Positions 33,210 through 41,372 of a stretch of DNA of 64,000 bases are shown one piece after another (position 1 is the first letter of the stretch; each line of letters opens with the position of its first letter). The position numbers and the translations under genes were made by a program. The stretch covers positions 2,651,001-2,715,000 of the forward strand of contig NZ_CP011805.1 of NCBI RefSeq assembly GCF_001028625.1. Reading direction: 5' to 3'. Under the pieces are notes generated by a model. That model was given only the letters and a program-made list of their open reading frames with translations. It made no database searches and had not been told where the DNA came from. The DNA comes from Pelagerythrobacter marensis (GTDB lineage: Bacteria > Pseudomonadota > Alphaproteobacteria > Sphingomonadales > Sphingomonadaceae).

Positions 33210-33713
33210 CGGGTCGCAATCGGTCGTTTGTCAGGCGGTTATCCGACAGGAAATTGCGCCGCCCGATTCGATTGATTCAAACCCCATTCGTCCCCACTTT
33301 CCGCACATATATTTTTTCCCGGAATCATTTTGGGGGTTGCACTTGGGCAGAGCCAAGGAAATCCCGCGCGTCGCAGCGTGGCACATGGATAAGACACCCC
33401 GCCACAAGGCCGATTATCGGCATTTGCCCCCTTGCACGCGAAGGCCGCCTGATTCAGTATCTAGTGGTCAGGTCGGGCTTGCGACCCACTAGATCGTGTT
33501 TTCAGACCGTTTCGCCCTTTCGGGCACAGGCGGTCTCCGGGACACGCAGGGGGCTGACGCGAAGCGACCTGGCTGGGCAGATCGGGGGGCGAAGTTTGCC
33601 CGTTTTGCCGTGGCCAATGCGTGGTGAAGGCAGGCTTCATCGCGTCGAGTGTAGATGAAACGACGGGCCTATTCGCACCGTTGTTTCCAATGGCGTGAAA
33701 GCGGGTGGGCATA
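33210..33713. other. Long leader/intergenic region upstream of nrdA
   Basis: This 504-base gap shows no convincing gene on either strand. It contains an AT-rich block near 33305-33335 and a TTATCCGAC sequence near 33240 resembling a weak DnaA box. Three GATTC (GANTC, CcrM-type methylation) sites lie near 33267, 33275 and 33451, along with two NrdR-box-like elements listed separately. It most likely carries the cell-cycle and dNTP-responsive control of nrdA. Confidence 0.5.
33452..33501 (+). promoter_or_regulatory. Two NrdR-box-like sites upstream of nrdA
   Basis: Two 16-base elements, ATTCAGTATCTAGTGG (33452-33467) and CCACTAGATCGTGTTT (33486-33501), each match roughly 10-11 positions of the NrdR consensus acaCwAtATaTwGtgt. 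NrdR represses ribonucleotide reductase genes through paired boxes. The centres are 34 bases apart, slightly more than the usual three helical turns, so the assignment is tentative. Confidence 0.4.
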
Positions 33714-35798
33714 ATGGATTTCAGGACCGGAGACGAAGCGGCTATGGGACTCGATCAGACGGGGGCAGCCGATCACGCAGGCGATGTCGCGACCGAGAAT
33801 GAAACCGGCCCCGAAAGCGCCGAACGCAAGAAGGCGGCATTGAAGATGGAACAGGCCGACAAGGGTAGCGAACATCTGGTGGACGATTCCGCCGGGGGCG
33901 TTGTGGCGGACAAGGCCAACGCCGCGCTGGCACAGGCCGTGACGGCTGCGGCCGAAGCCAATGCCGAACAGCCCGACAGCAAGAAGATCCTCGATCGCCG
34001 GTTCGTTATCGTGACCGACGAATCGCGCGATGCGAACCTGACCGAATTCGGCAAGGAAACGCTGATCGACCGCTATCTGTTGCCGGGCGAGAAGTTTCAG
34101 GACCTGTTCGCGCGCGTCGCCGATGCCTATGCCGACGATCAGGACCACGCGCAGCGCCTGTACGACTATATTTCGAAGCTGTGGTTCATGCCCGCAACGC
34201 CGGTTCTGTCGAACGGCGGCACCAATCGCGGCCTGCCGATTTCCTGCTATCTCAACAGTGTCGAAGACAGCCTGGAAGGGATCGTCGGCACCTGGAACGA
34301 AAACGTCTGGCTCGCCAGCCGCGGCGGCGGCATCGGCACGTACTGGGGCCACGTGCGCGGGATTGGCGAGCCGGTCGGCCTCAACGGCAAGACCAGCGGC
34401 ATCATCCCCTTCGTGCGGGTGATGGACAGCCTGACGCTGGCGATTTCGCAGGGTTCGTTGCGCCGTGGTTCGGCCGCCTGCTACATCGACGTGTCGCACC
34501 CGGAGATCGAGGAATTCCTCGAAATCCGCAAACCTTCGGGCGATTTCAACCGCAAGGCGCTGAACCTGCACCACGGCGTGCTGCTGACCGATGAATTCAT
34601 GGAAGCGGTCCGCAATGGCGAGGAATTCGACCTCAAGAGCCCGCGCGACGACAGCGTGCGCAAGACGGTCGATGCGCGCAGCCTGTTCCAGAAGCTGGTG
34701 GAAACCCGGCTGGCGACGGGCGAGCCCTATATCGTCTTTTCCGACACCGTGAACCGGATGATGCCCAAGCATCACCGCGAGCTGGGGCTGAAGGTTTCCA
34801 CCTCCAACCTCTGTTCGGAAATCACCCTGCCGACCGGGCGCGACCACCTGGGCGAAGATCGCACCGCGGTTTGCTGCCTGTCTTCGCTCAACCTCGAAAA
34901 GTGGGAAGAGTGGGAAGGCGACAAGCAGTTCATCGAGGACGTCATGCGTTTCCTCGACAACGTGCTGCAGGATTATATCGACCGCGCCCCGCCCGAAATG
35001 GCGCGGGCGAAATATTCGGCCATGCGCGAACGCAGCGTCGGCATGGGCGTAATGGGCTTCCACTCTTTCCTGCAGCGCAAGAACATCGGTTTCGAAAGCC
35101 CGATGGCCAAAGTGTGGAACCTCAAGATGTTCAAGCACATCAACGCCAAGGCGAACGAGGCGTCGATGATGCTGGCCAAGGAACGCGGCCCCTGCCCCGA
35201 TGCGGAAGAAATGGGCGCGATGGAACGCTTCAGCTGCAAGATGGCGATCGCGCCCACCGCCTCGATCTCGATCATCTGCGGCGGCACCAGCGCCTGCATC
35301 GAGCCGATCCCGGCCAATATCTACACGCACAAGACCCTGTCCGGGTCGTTCGTGGTCAAGAACCCCTATCTGGAAAAGGTCCTGCGCGAAAAGTCGAAGG
35401 ATTCGACCAACGTGTGGAACTCGATCCTCGAACGGGGCGGTTCGGTCCAGCACCTCGATTTCCTGACGCCGGAAGAAAAGGCGACGTTCAAGACAAGCTT
35501 CGAGATCGATCAGCGCTGGCTGCTCGAATTCGCAGCCGACCGCACGCCCTATATCGACCAGGCGCAGTCGCTGAACCTGTTCATCCCGGCCGATGTCGAC
35601 AAGTGGGACCTGATGATGCTCCACTTCCAGGCGTGGGAAAAAGGGATCAAGTCGCTGTACTATCTGCGTTCGAAATCGGTCCAGCGCGCCGGGTTCGCTG
35701 GCGGCGTGGAAGCGGACAACACCACCGACGCCGCGAAGTACGAGCTGAGCGCGGGCGGCGAGCAGACCGATTACGAGGAATGCCTGGCCTGCCAGTGA
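33714..35798 (+). CDS. nrdA: Ribonucleoside-diphosphate reductase subunit alpha (class Ia)
   Basis: This large subunit makes deoxyribonucleoside diphosphates using a radical from NrdB. The 694-residue protein has the active-site motif NLCSEI and a C-terminal redox pair CLACQ. The first 85 or so residues are rich in A, E, D and K with no ATP-cone motif, so the usual dATP inhibition domain seems absent. An in-frame GTG at 33705 is possible; ATG at 33714 is used. The next gene starts 10 bases after its stop. Confidence 0.95.
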   Translation: MDFRTGDEAAMGLDQTGAADHAGDVATENETGPESAERKKAALKMEQADKGSEHLVDDSAGGVVADKANAALAQAVTAAAEANAEQPDSKKILDRRFVIVTDESRDANLTEFGKETLIDRYLLPGEKFQDLFARVADAYADDQDHAQRLYDYISKLWFMPATPVLSNGGTNRGLPISCYLNSVEDSLEGIVGTWNENVWLASRGGGIGTYWGHVRGIGEPVGLNGKTSGIIPFVRVMDSLTLAISQGSLRRGSAACYIDVSHPEIEEFLEIRKPSGDFNRKALNLHHGVLLTDEFMEAVRNGEEFDLKSPRDDSVRKTVDARSLFQKLVETRLATGEPYIVFSDTVNRMMPKHHRELGLKVSTSNLCSEITLPTGRDHLGEDRTAVCCLSSLNLEKWEEWEGDKQFIEDVMRFLDNVLQDYIDRAPPEMARAKYSAMRERSVGMGVMGFHSFLQRKNIGFESPMAKVWNLKMFKHINAKANEASMMLAKERGPCPDAEEMGAMERFSCKMAIAPTASISIICGGTSACIEPIPANIYTHKTLSGSFVVKNPYLEKVLREKSKDSTNVWNSILERGGSVQHLDFLTPEEKATFKTSFEIDQRWLLEFAADRTPYIDQAQSLNLFIPADVDKWDLMMLHFQAWEKGIKSLYYLRSKSVQRAGFAGGVEADNTTDAAKYELSAGGEQTDYEECLACQ

Positions 35799-35808
35799 GG
35801 AAGGCGCC

Positions 35809-36054
35809 GTGCCGAAAGTCTTCGACTGGCGCGGCTATCGCTTCCATTTCTACTCGTACGAGGGCAGTCCGCGCGAGCCGATCCATGTTCACGTCGCGAA
35901 GCCGGGCGCAGACGCAAAGTTCTGGCTCTTCCCCGACGTGCGTCTCGCACGAAACAATGGTATGAGTGCACGCGAGATCCGCCTGCTGCGTTCCCAGATC
36001 GCGGACCGCAAGGCAGAGATCGTGGAGAAGTGGAATGCCTTCTTTGCAGAATAG
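35809..36054 (+). CDS. DUF4160 family protein (pair 1)
   Basis: This 81-residue protein starts with GTG behind GAGGAAGG, ten bases after nrdA. It has the DUF4160 pattern: RFHFYSYEG, PIHVHVAKPGADAKFWL and a helix ending EIVEKWNAFF. DUF4160 genes recurrently precede DUF2442 genes, as here, and the pair has been suspected of toxin-antitoxin function; that is not proven. The 20-base overlap with the next gene implies co-translation. Confidence 0.88.
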   Translation: MPKVFDWRGYRFHFYSYEGSPREPIHVHVAKPGADAKFWLFPDVRLARNNGMSAREIRLLRSQIADRKAEIVEKWNAFFAE

Positions 36055-36301
36055 AGTTCCAGAACCGAAGGATGTCTCCTTCGACGAAGACAGCTTCTGG
36101 GTTCACTTGTCGGACGGGCGCACGATCGGTGTGCCTCTCGCCTGGTTCCCCCGGCTGCTCGATGCATCACCGGCGCAGCGTGAGGACTTCTTCCTCAGCC
36201 CCTCGGGTATTCACTGGGACGCAGTCGACGAGGACATCTCCGTCGAGGGCCTGCTGATGGGCTTCGCTGATCGTGTCAGGAGGCCGGCCGATGCGGCCTA
36301 G
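36035..36301 (+). CDS. DUF2442 family protein (pair 1)
   Basis: This 88-residue protein has a DUF2442 core: KDVSFDEDSFWVHLSDGRTIGVPLAWFPRL, split here across a beta hairpin, then SGIHWDAVDEDISVEGLLMG. The ATG at 36035 lies within the end of the DUF4160 gene, with GGAG upstream. By analogy with other small adjacent pairs it would be the antitoxin-like partner, but no DNA-binding domain is visible. Confidence 0.88.
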   Translation: MPSLQNRVPEPKDVSFDEDSFWVHLSDGRTIGVPLAWFPRLLDASPAQREDFFLSPSGIHWDAVDEDISVEGLLMGFADRVRRPADAA

Positions 36302-36572
36302 GGGCGCGATTGCCCTCCTCATCCTCGCCGCCCTTTCGGCCTGCGCGTCGCAGGTCGATGCCGGCGTTTCGCAGGATGCGGGCGCGCCGGGGTTCTGGTG
36401 GGGGCTGTGGCACGGGTTCGTCTTCCCGTTCGCCTGGATCGGTTCGCTGTTCGATCCTGGTATTGCAGTCTACGCCGTGCCCAATCGCGGGGGTTGGTAC
36501 GATTTCGGCTTCTTCCTTGGCATCACCGTGCTTGGCGGCGGTTCGTGGTTCGGCTCCCGCTCGCGCGGCTAG
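36291..36572 (+). CDS. Small hypothetical lipoprotein with hydrophobic segments
   Basis: This 93-residue protein has a signal peptide ending in the lipobox LSAC. The mature part contains two hydrophobic stretches (GLWHGFVFPFAWIGSLF and DFGFFLGITVLGGG). A perfect AGGAGG (36278-36283) seven bases before the ATG at 36291 fixes the start, which overlaps the DUF2442 stop. Function unknown. Confidence 0.8.
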   Translation: MRPRGAIALLILAALSACASQVDAGVSQDAGAPGFWWGLWHGFVFPFAWIGSLFDPGIAVYAVPNRGGWYDFGFFLGITVLGGGSWFGSRSRG

Positions 36573-36616
36573 CCGTCTTCGGGCCCGGTACGAAGCGCCA
36601 GACAGGCCCGAATCGC

Positions 36617-36649
36617 AAAACCCCGGCCACGCCGTGGGGCGGGCCGGGG
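36617..36649 (-). terminator. Rho-independent terminator for the DUF2171 gene
   Basis: CCCCGGCC (36621-36628) and GGCCGGGG (36642-36649) form a perfect 8-bp stem around a 13-base loop. Read on the minus strand the stem is followed directly by TTTT (36620-36617). It lies 51 bases beyond the DUF2171 stop. Confidence 0.75.
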
Positions 36650-36699
36650 TCCTCGCTGTCCGCTGTCGTCGGGGATACGCAGCGGTTAAAGGCGCCGGG

Positions 36700-36942
36700 T
36701 CACACGGCCTGTGTGGCGTTCGTGCCCAGTCCGGCGGGGATGCGGGCCTCCTGTTTCAGATAGATCCGGTTGTCGTCGATCTTCTCGATCTCGTCGATCG
36801 ACAGGAAATGGTGCATGTCGTCGGCGCTGTCGGACCGCGTCAGCTTGATCGCGTCGTCCTTCACTTCGTCGACCGTGCCGACGTGCTGGCCATTGCAATC
36901 GGCGACTTCCATGTGTTCTTTGATGCGCAGCTTCTCGAACAT
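36700..36942 (-). CDS. DUF2171 domain-containing protein
   Basis: This 80-residue protein begins MFEKLRIKEHMEVAD and has the pattern CNGQHVGTVDEV, DAIKLTR and IDDNRIYLK, a small PRC-barrel-like fold. The ATG at 36942 follows AAAGGA; an upstream in-frame start at 36960 is less likely. DUF2171 proteins often accompany stress-related genes; the role here is unknown. A terminator follows it. Confidence 0.85.
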   Translation of the reverse strand: MFEKLRIKEHMEVADCNGQHVGTVDEVKDDAIKLTRSDSADDMHHFLSIDEIEKIDDNRIYLKQEARIPAGLGTNATQAV

Positions 36943-37039
36943 AAAAACAAATCCTTTCAATTACTTGTATATATCATCAACGGGCCGATGGCCTATCCGT
37001 TCCGCCGTTCGGCGCACATCGGGCACGGCTCGTTGGCGC

Positions 37040-37300
37040 TCACCCGGAAACGGGTCGCGCGGCATCGGCGCGGGCGCGCCGGGCGGGATCGTCGGACGTT
37101 TCGCCGACCACCGGCTCCCCCGCCTGGCGCTGACCGATCGCGGCGGTGTTGAGATCCTGCTGCGTTCCTTCGGCCGGCTTATCGGTGGCGGCGCGATCGC
37201 GCGTTTCGCCTTCGCGCGGGCCGGTGCGTTCGATCCCGCCCGGCTCGTGCCCCGGTTGCAGCGTCACATTGCGGCTGTCGTTCGGTTCGTATTCGCCCAT
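37040..37300 (-). CDS. Hydrophilic hypothetical protein
   Basis: This 86-residue protein starts at an ATG with AAAGGAG upstream. It is strongly hydrophilic (rich in E, D, R, G, P and T), without predicted membrane or globular domains, so probably disordered. It is divergent from nrdB. I recognise no family; the good ribosome site is the main support. Confidence 0.6.
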   Translation of the reverse strand: MGEYEPNDSRNVTLQPGHEPGGIERTGPREGETRDRAATDKPAEGTQQDLNTAAIGQRQAGEPVVGETSDDPARRARADAARPVSG

Positions 37301-37465
37301 GGAAATTCTCCTTTCCCCCAACCAATCGGCGAAGGGGCGGCAACGTTCCGCCCGGTGATCGTGAAAAGGACCCGTCTTATCCCCGCCGAATCGGTATCGC
37401 TTGCCTTCGAAAGCGGCGCATGATTCTCTATATGGAGTCGCCACGCGCAAACCGGAGACCACAAG

Positions 37466-38533
37466 ATGTCGTTGCTAGAAGCCCGCAAGACCTACAAGCC
37501 GTTCGAATACCCGTGGGCTTACGACTTCTGGAAACGGCAACAGCAAATTCACTGGATGCCCGAGGAAGTGCCGCTGGGGGAGGATTGCCGCGACTGGGCG
37601 CAGAAGCTGTCCGATCACGAGCGTAACCTGCTCACCCAGATCTTCCGTTTCTTCACCCAGGCCGATGTCGAGGTGCAGGATTGCTACCACGACAAATATG
37701 CCCGCGTGTTCAAGCCGACCGAAATCAAGATGATGCTGGCCGCGTTCTCCAATATGGAGACGGTGCATATCGCTGCCTATTCGCACCTGCTCGACACCAT
37801 CGGGATGCCCGAAAGCGAATATGGCATGTTCCTCGAATACGAGGAGATGAAGGCCAAGCACGATTATCTGCAGAACTTCGGCGTCGATAGCGACGAGGAT
37901 ATCGCCCGCACGCTGGCGATGTTCGGCGGCTTCACCGAAGGGCTGCAGCTTTTCGCCAGCTTCGCCATGCTGATGAACTTCCCGCGCTTCAACAAGATGA
38001 AGGGCATGGGGCAGATCGTCAGCTGGTCCGTGCGCGACGAATCGCTGCACTGCGAAGGCATCACGCGCCTGTTCCACGCATTCGTGCAGGAACGCGACTG
38101 CCTGACCAAGGCAGTCAAGGAAGACATCATGGACATGTGCCAGAAGACGGTGCGGCTGGAAGATGCCTTCATCGATCTGGCGTTCGAACAGGGTCCGGTG
38201 CCGGGGATGACGGCGAAGGAAATCAAGCACTACATCCGCTACATCGCCGACTGGCGCCTGGGCCAGCTCGGCCTGCCCGCGATCTATATGGTGGAAGACC
38301 ACCCGCTCCCCTGGCTCGCCCCGCTGCTCAACGGTGTGGAGCACGCCAACTTCTTCGAAACCCGCGCGACCGAATATTCGAAAGGCGCGACCAAGGGCAA
38401 CTGGCAGGATGTCTGGTCGAGCTTCGACAAGCGCCAGAAAGCCAACAAGGGCGAAGAAGCCAACGACCTCGCCGATGACGGCCCGGGCCTGTTCGGCGAC
38501 GACGCGGAAGGCGGGAGTGTGGCGGCGGAGTGA
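37466..38533 (+). CDS. nrdB: Ribonucleoside-diphosphate reductase subunit beta (class Ia)
   Basis: This is the radical-generating subunit. In the 355-residue protein the di-iron and radical residues line up with E. coli NrdB: aspartate 67, glutamate 98, histidine 101 and tyrosine 105 (in ETVHIAAYSH), then DESLHCEG for the later ligands. Nearby upstream, TCTCTATATGGAGTCG (37425-37440) weakly resembles an NrdR box. It is separated from nrdA by four small plus-strand or opposite-strand gene units. The next gene overlaps its stop (GTGA). Confidence 0.96.
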   Translation: MSLLEARKTYKPFEYPWAYDFWKRQQQIHWMPEEVPLGEDCRDWAQKLSDHERNLLTQIFRFFTQADVEVQDCYHDKYARVFKPTEIKMMLAAFSNMETVHIAAYSHLLDTIGMPESEYGMFLEYEEMKAKHDYLQNFGVDSDEDIARTLAMFGGFTEGLQLFASFAMLMNFPRFNKMKGMGQIVSWSVRDESLHCEGITRLFHAFVQERDCLTKAVKEDIMDMCQKTVRLEDAFIDLAFEQGPVPGMTAKEIKHYIRYIADWRLGQLGLPAIYMVEDHPLPWLAPLLNGVEHANFFETRATEYSKGATKGNWQDVWSSFDKRQKANKGEEANDLADDGPGLFGDDAEGGSVAAE

Positions 38534-38835
38534 ACGCGCCGGATTTCGGGGTAGTATTCTGGACCGCGTTGATCACGCTCGCGGGAGCCTGGTTCGGGTA
38601 TTGGCTGACTGGCAAACCGAGGTTGATCGTTTTCAGCCCAAACTCCACGTTCTTTCGACTCGATCCACCCGAAGTTGGGGGCGCGCCGCTCGCTATCCGT
38701 GCGGGCCAGATTATTGTCCAAAATTTCGGTCGCAAAAGCGCAACTAAGGTTCAGCTCGTCGCCGAACCGGGCATCACCCCTTGGGGATACAACCTCTTTC
38801 CTGCCGTAGATCACGTGGTGAGGACAGTAAGATGA
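38530..38835 (+). CDS. Hypothetical membrane-anchored protein
   Basis: This 101-residue protein starts with GTG overlapping the nrdB stop. An N-terminal membrane helix (about residues 9-26) is followed by a soluble beta-rich segment with IIVQNFGRKSATKVQL. It is probably anchored in the membrane with an exposed domain. No family recognised. It sits between nrdB and the second DUF4160-DUF2442 pair. Confidence 0.55.
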   Translation: MNAPDFGVVFWTALITLAGAWFGYWLTGKPRLIVFSPNSTFFRLDPPEVGGAPLAIRAGQIIVQNFGRKSATKVQLVAEPGITPWGYNLFPAVDHVVRTVR

Positions 38836-38860
38836 TCGAAAATATGGCACACTGATTTCC

Positions 38861-39130
38861 ATGCCGATCATCTCCAGCTTCTACGGTATCCTGATCCGCA
38901 TGTATTTCGCCGATCACGCGCCGCCGCATTTCCACGCCGCGTATCAGGGGCACGAAGCGTTGGTGCGGATTGCCGATGGTCAGATCATCGAAGGATCGCT
39001 GCCGAACAAGGCGCGCCGGATCGTGGCCGACTGGGCGTTCGAGCACCGAAGCGAGCTCGAGGCGAATTGGCGGTGCGGGCAAGAACTGCTACCGATGGAG
39101 CGCATTCCCGGAGCGGACCAAGATGATTAA
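38861..39130 (+). CDS. DUF4160 family protein (pair 2)
   Basis: This 89-residue protein has the DUF4160 pattern IRMYFADHAPPHFHAAYQG, then ALVRIADGQIIEG and the helix KARRIVADWAFEHRSELEANW. It differs clearly from the first DUF4160 protein at 35809, so the two pairs were not made by a recent local duplication. It overlaps the next gene by eight bases. Confidence 0.9.
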   Translation: MPIISSFYGILIRMYFADHAPPHFHAAYQGHEALVRIADGQIIEGSLPNKARRIVADWAFEHRSELEANWRCGQELLPMERIPGADQDD

Positions 39131-39389
39131 GCTCATCAGAATTGAAGTATGCGGCCCGCGTGCGCTGGCGCTCTATTTCAGCGATGGCAGCCATGGCGAG
39201 TGGTCGGCCGAGCAAATTCTTGCGCACGACACGGTGCTCACCCGTCCGTTGGAGCGAGAGGCTTACTTTCGCCGTGCCTTCATCGAAGCGGGTGCGCTCG
39301 CCTGGCCGAATGGACTCGATTTCTCCGCTCGCTCGTTGCACGAGGAACTCGCCCGCGCGAACAAGCTCAAATCTGCTCATGCTGCATAG
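39123..39389 (+). CDS. DUF2442 family protein (pair 2)
   Basis: This 88-residue protein has the DUF2442 features LALYFSDGSHGEWSAEQIL, REAYFRRAFIEAG and WPNGLDFSARSLHEEL. The ATG at 39123 overlaps the DUF4160 frame by eight bases. The partner order, size and overlap mirror pair 1 at 35809-36301. Confidence 0.9.
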   Translation: MIKLIRIEVCGPRALALYFSDGSHGEWSAEQILAHDTVLTRPLEREAYFRRAFIEAGALAWPNGLDFSARSLHEELARANKLKSAHAA

Positions 39390-39404
39390 TCGGACGGCGG
39401 ACGC

Positions 39405-40205
39405 ATGATTTACCGCATCCTCACCGCTCTCGCCGTTGCGGCCTCGTTCTCCATGGCCACCCCCGCCATCGCCTGCTCAGTCGTGCCGGGCTACCGTGTG
39501 CCGACCAACCTCGAACTTGCTGAAAAGGCCGAACTGGTGCTGCTCGGGCGGGTCGTGGGGGAGGTTGAAGGGGCGGAACTGCGGGACAGGAGGCTGCTGG
39601 TCGAGCCACAGGTGGCGATCAAGGGGGAGGTTTCCGACGGGCCCATCGTGATCGCCGGAGTGCGTCTCGATCAGCCTCTTGCGGGCGGTGGCAGCGGCCT
39701 GCTTTCCAACCCCTACGAACTGGCGGAGGCGCATCCCGACAGTTTCTTGGGGGCCTGCATCCGCCGCATCTTCCCGCGCGGCACCACGGTGCTGTTCTTC
39801 CTTGAGCGCGCGTCGGACGGCGAGGGCTGGCGGCCGTCGGGCGGGCCGTTCTCACGCTGGGCGGAGGACGTGCTGAGCGAGGATGCGCCGTGGTTGACGC
39901 TCACGCAGCTCTACGTCGCCGCTGCCGCCGCGCCCGAGAGCCGGCGCCGCGCCATGCTCGAAGCCGAGTTCGCCGGCCTCGTCGCTCTTCCGGCCGATCC
40001 GGTCGTGCAACTCATCGCCGCGGACATCGCTCGCCAGCTCGCCGGCCCGAACGAAACCTGGGCCGAGGTGATGGCGCGCGAGATGGAAGCCTACCGCGAA
40101 ACACGTGAAGCGGTGGATGCGGTCAAAGACGCGATGGACGATGTCGCTGAGGATATACCGGAGCCAGACCCCGCGCGGGCCCACGCGATGGAGGACGGGC
40201 GCTAG
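39405..40205 (+). CDS. Secreted hypothetical protein
   Basis: This 266-residue protein has a signal peptide with cleavage near PAIA just before a cysteine (CSVVPGYR). The next part, ELAEKAELVLLGRVVGEVEG with VAIKGEVSDGPIVI, resembles an OB-type domain seen in secreted proteins that begin with cysteine. Most of the rest is helical with an acidic C-terminus. Function unknown. It runs 15 bases after the second DUF2442 gene. Confidence 0.7.
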   Translation: MIYRILTALAVAASFSMATPAIACSVVPGYRVPTNLELAEKAELVLLGRVVGEVEGAELRDRRLLVEPQVAIKGEVSDGPIVIAGVRLDQPLAGGGSGLLSNPYELAEAHPDSFLGACIRRIFPRGTTVLFFLERASDGEGWRPSGGPFSRWAEDVLSEDAPWLTLTQLYVAAAAAPESRRRAMLEAEFAGLVALPADPVVQLIAADIARQLAGPNETWAEVMAREMEAYRETREAVDAVKDAMDDVAEDIPEPDPARAHAMEDGR

Positions 40206-40250
40206 CATCCGACTCGGCAAGGGGCGCGATTGGCGCTAGGCGGCGCGGCG

Positions 40251-41372
40251 ATGACGGCACTCGATACCTTGCGGCGCGATCTCGACGTGCTTGAACACCG
40301 CGGGCGGGGGCGGCGGCTTTCCCCGCGAACGGGGATCGATTTCGCGTCCAACGACTACCTCGCCCTCGCCGGGTCGGAGCGCCTGCGCCGCGCGGTCTGC
40401 GATGCCGCCGCGCGCCAGGTCCCGGTCGGATCGGGCGGTTCGCGGCTGCTGCGCGGCAACGCGCCCGAACACACGCTGCTGGAAGACGAGGCCGCCCGGT
40501 TCTTCGGCACTGGCAGCGCGGTTTTCGTCGGCTCCGGCTATTGCGCCAATACGCTGCTGTTTTCGACCCTGCCCCAGCGCGGCGACCTGATCGTGTACGA
40601 CGATCTGGTGCATGCCAGCGCGCGCGAGGGCATTCGGCTCGCGCGGGCGGAGGTGGCCGGTTTCCCGCACAACGACGTGGCCGCCGCGGCGGACGCGATT
40701 GCCCGCTGGCGCCGCAGCGGCGGGCGGGGCACGCCGTGGATCGCGGTCGAAAGCCTCTACAGCATGGATGGCGACCGGGCGCCGCTGGCCGATTTCGCCG
40801 AACTGGCGCGGCAGGCCGATGCCATGCTGCTGATCGACGAGGCCCATGCCACCGGCGTGTTCGGCACCGACGGGCGCGGCCTGGCCGAAGCGCTGGACGG
40901 GGCGGACAACGTGATCTCGCTGAAGACCTGCGGCAAGGCGTTGGGGTGCGAGGGGGCGTTGCTGGTCGGGCCGGCGCTGGTCCGCGAATTTATCGTCAAC
41001 CGGGGGCGGCAGTTCATATTCTCCACCGCCCCGTCGCCGCTGATGGCCGCGGTCGTGCGGGAGAGCCTGCGCGCGCTGCAGGACGAGCCAGAGCGGCGCG
41101 AACGCTTGCACGCGCTGGTCGCCCATGCCGCGCGCGGGCTGGCCCGGCTGGGCGCCGAGGCGACCGATACGCCGATCCAGCGGGTCATCCTGGGCGACGA
41201 CCGGCGAACGATGGCCGCCGCAACCGCATTGCAGGATCGCGGGTTCGACGTGCGCGGGATTCGCCCGCCGACTGTCCCCGAAGGGACGTCCCGCCTGCGC
41301 ATATCGCTGACGCTCAACGTGACCGAAGGCGATGTGTCGGCGCTGATCGCGGCGCTGGAGGATGTGCTGTGA
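40251..41372 (+). CDS. bioF: 8-amino-7-oxononanoate synthase
   Basis: BioF condenses pimeloyl thioester with alanine in biotin synthesis. The 373-residue PLP enzyme has DFASNDYLALAG near the N-terminus, DEAHATGVFG and the PLP lysine in LKTCGKALGCEGA. ATG at 40251 is chosen; a TTG at 40230 is also in frame. Its stop overlaps the bioD start (GTGA). Confidence 0.94.
   Translation: MTALDTLRRDLDVLEHRGRGRRLSPRTGIDFASNDYLALAGSERLRRAVCDAAARQVPVGSGGSRLLRGNAPEHTLLEDEAARFFGTGSAVFVGSGYCANTLLFSTLPQRGDLIVYDDLVHASAREGIRLARAEVAGFPHNDVAAAADAIARWRRSGGRGTPWIAVESLYSMDGDRAPLADFAELARQADAMLLIDEAHATGVFGTDGRGLAEALDGADNVISLKTCGKALGCEGALLVGPALVREFIVNRGRQFIFSTAPSPLMAAVVRESLRALQDEPERRERLHALVAHAARGLARLGAEATDTPIQRVILGDDRRTMAAATALQDRGFDVRGIRPPTVPEGTSRLRISLTLNVTEGDVSALIAALEDVL

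Noticed and set aside
33505..33540. Possible structured RNA or riboswitch in the nrdA leader
   Set aside because: Only a four-base GCCC/GGGC stem was seen; no cobalamin-riboswitch or other known consensus could be recognised.
33254..33658. 134-codon frame in the nrdA leader
   Set aside because: Composition (R, P, S rich) is not protein-like, there is no ribosome site and it crosses the NrdR-box-like elements.
33461..33712. 83-codon minus-strand frame upstream of nrdA
   Set aside because: No recognisable domain and no ribosome site; it overlaps the probable nrdA control region.
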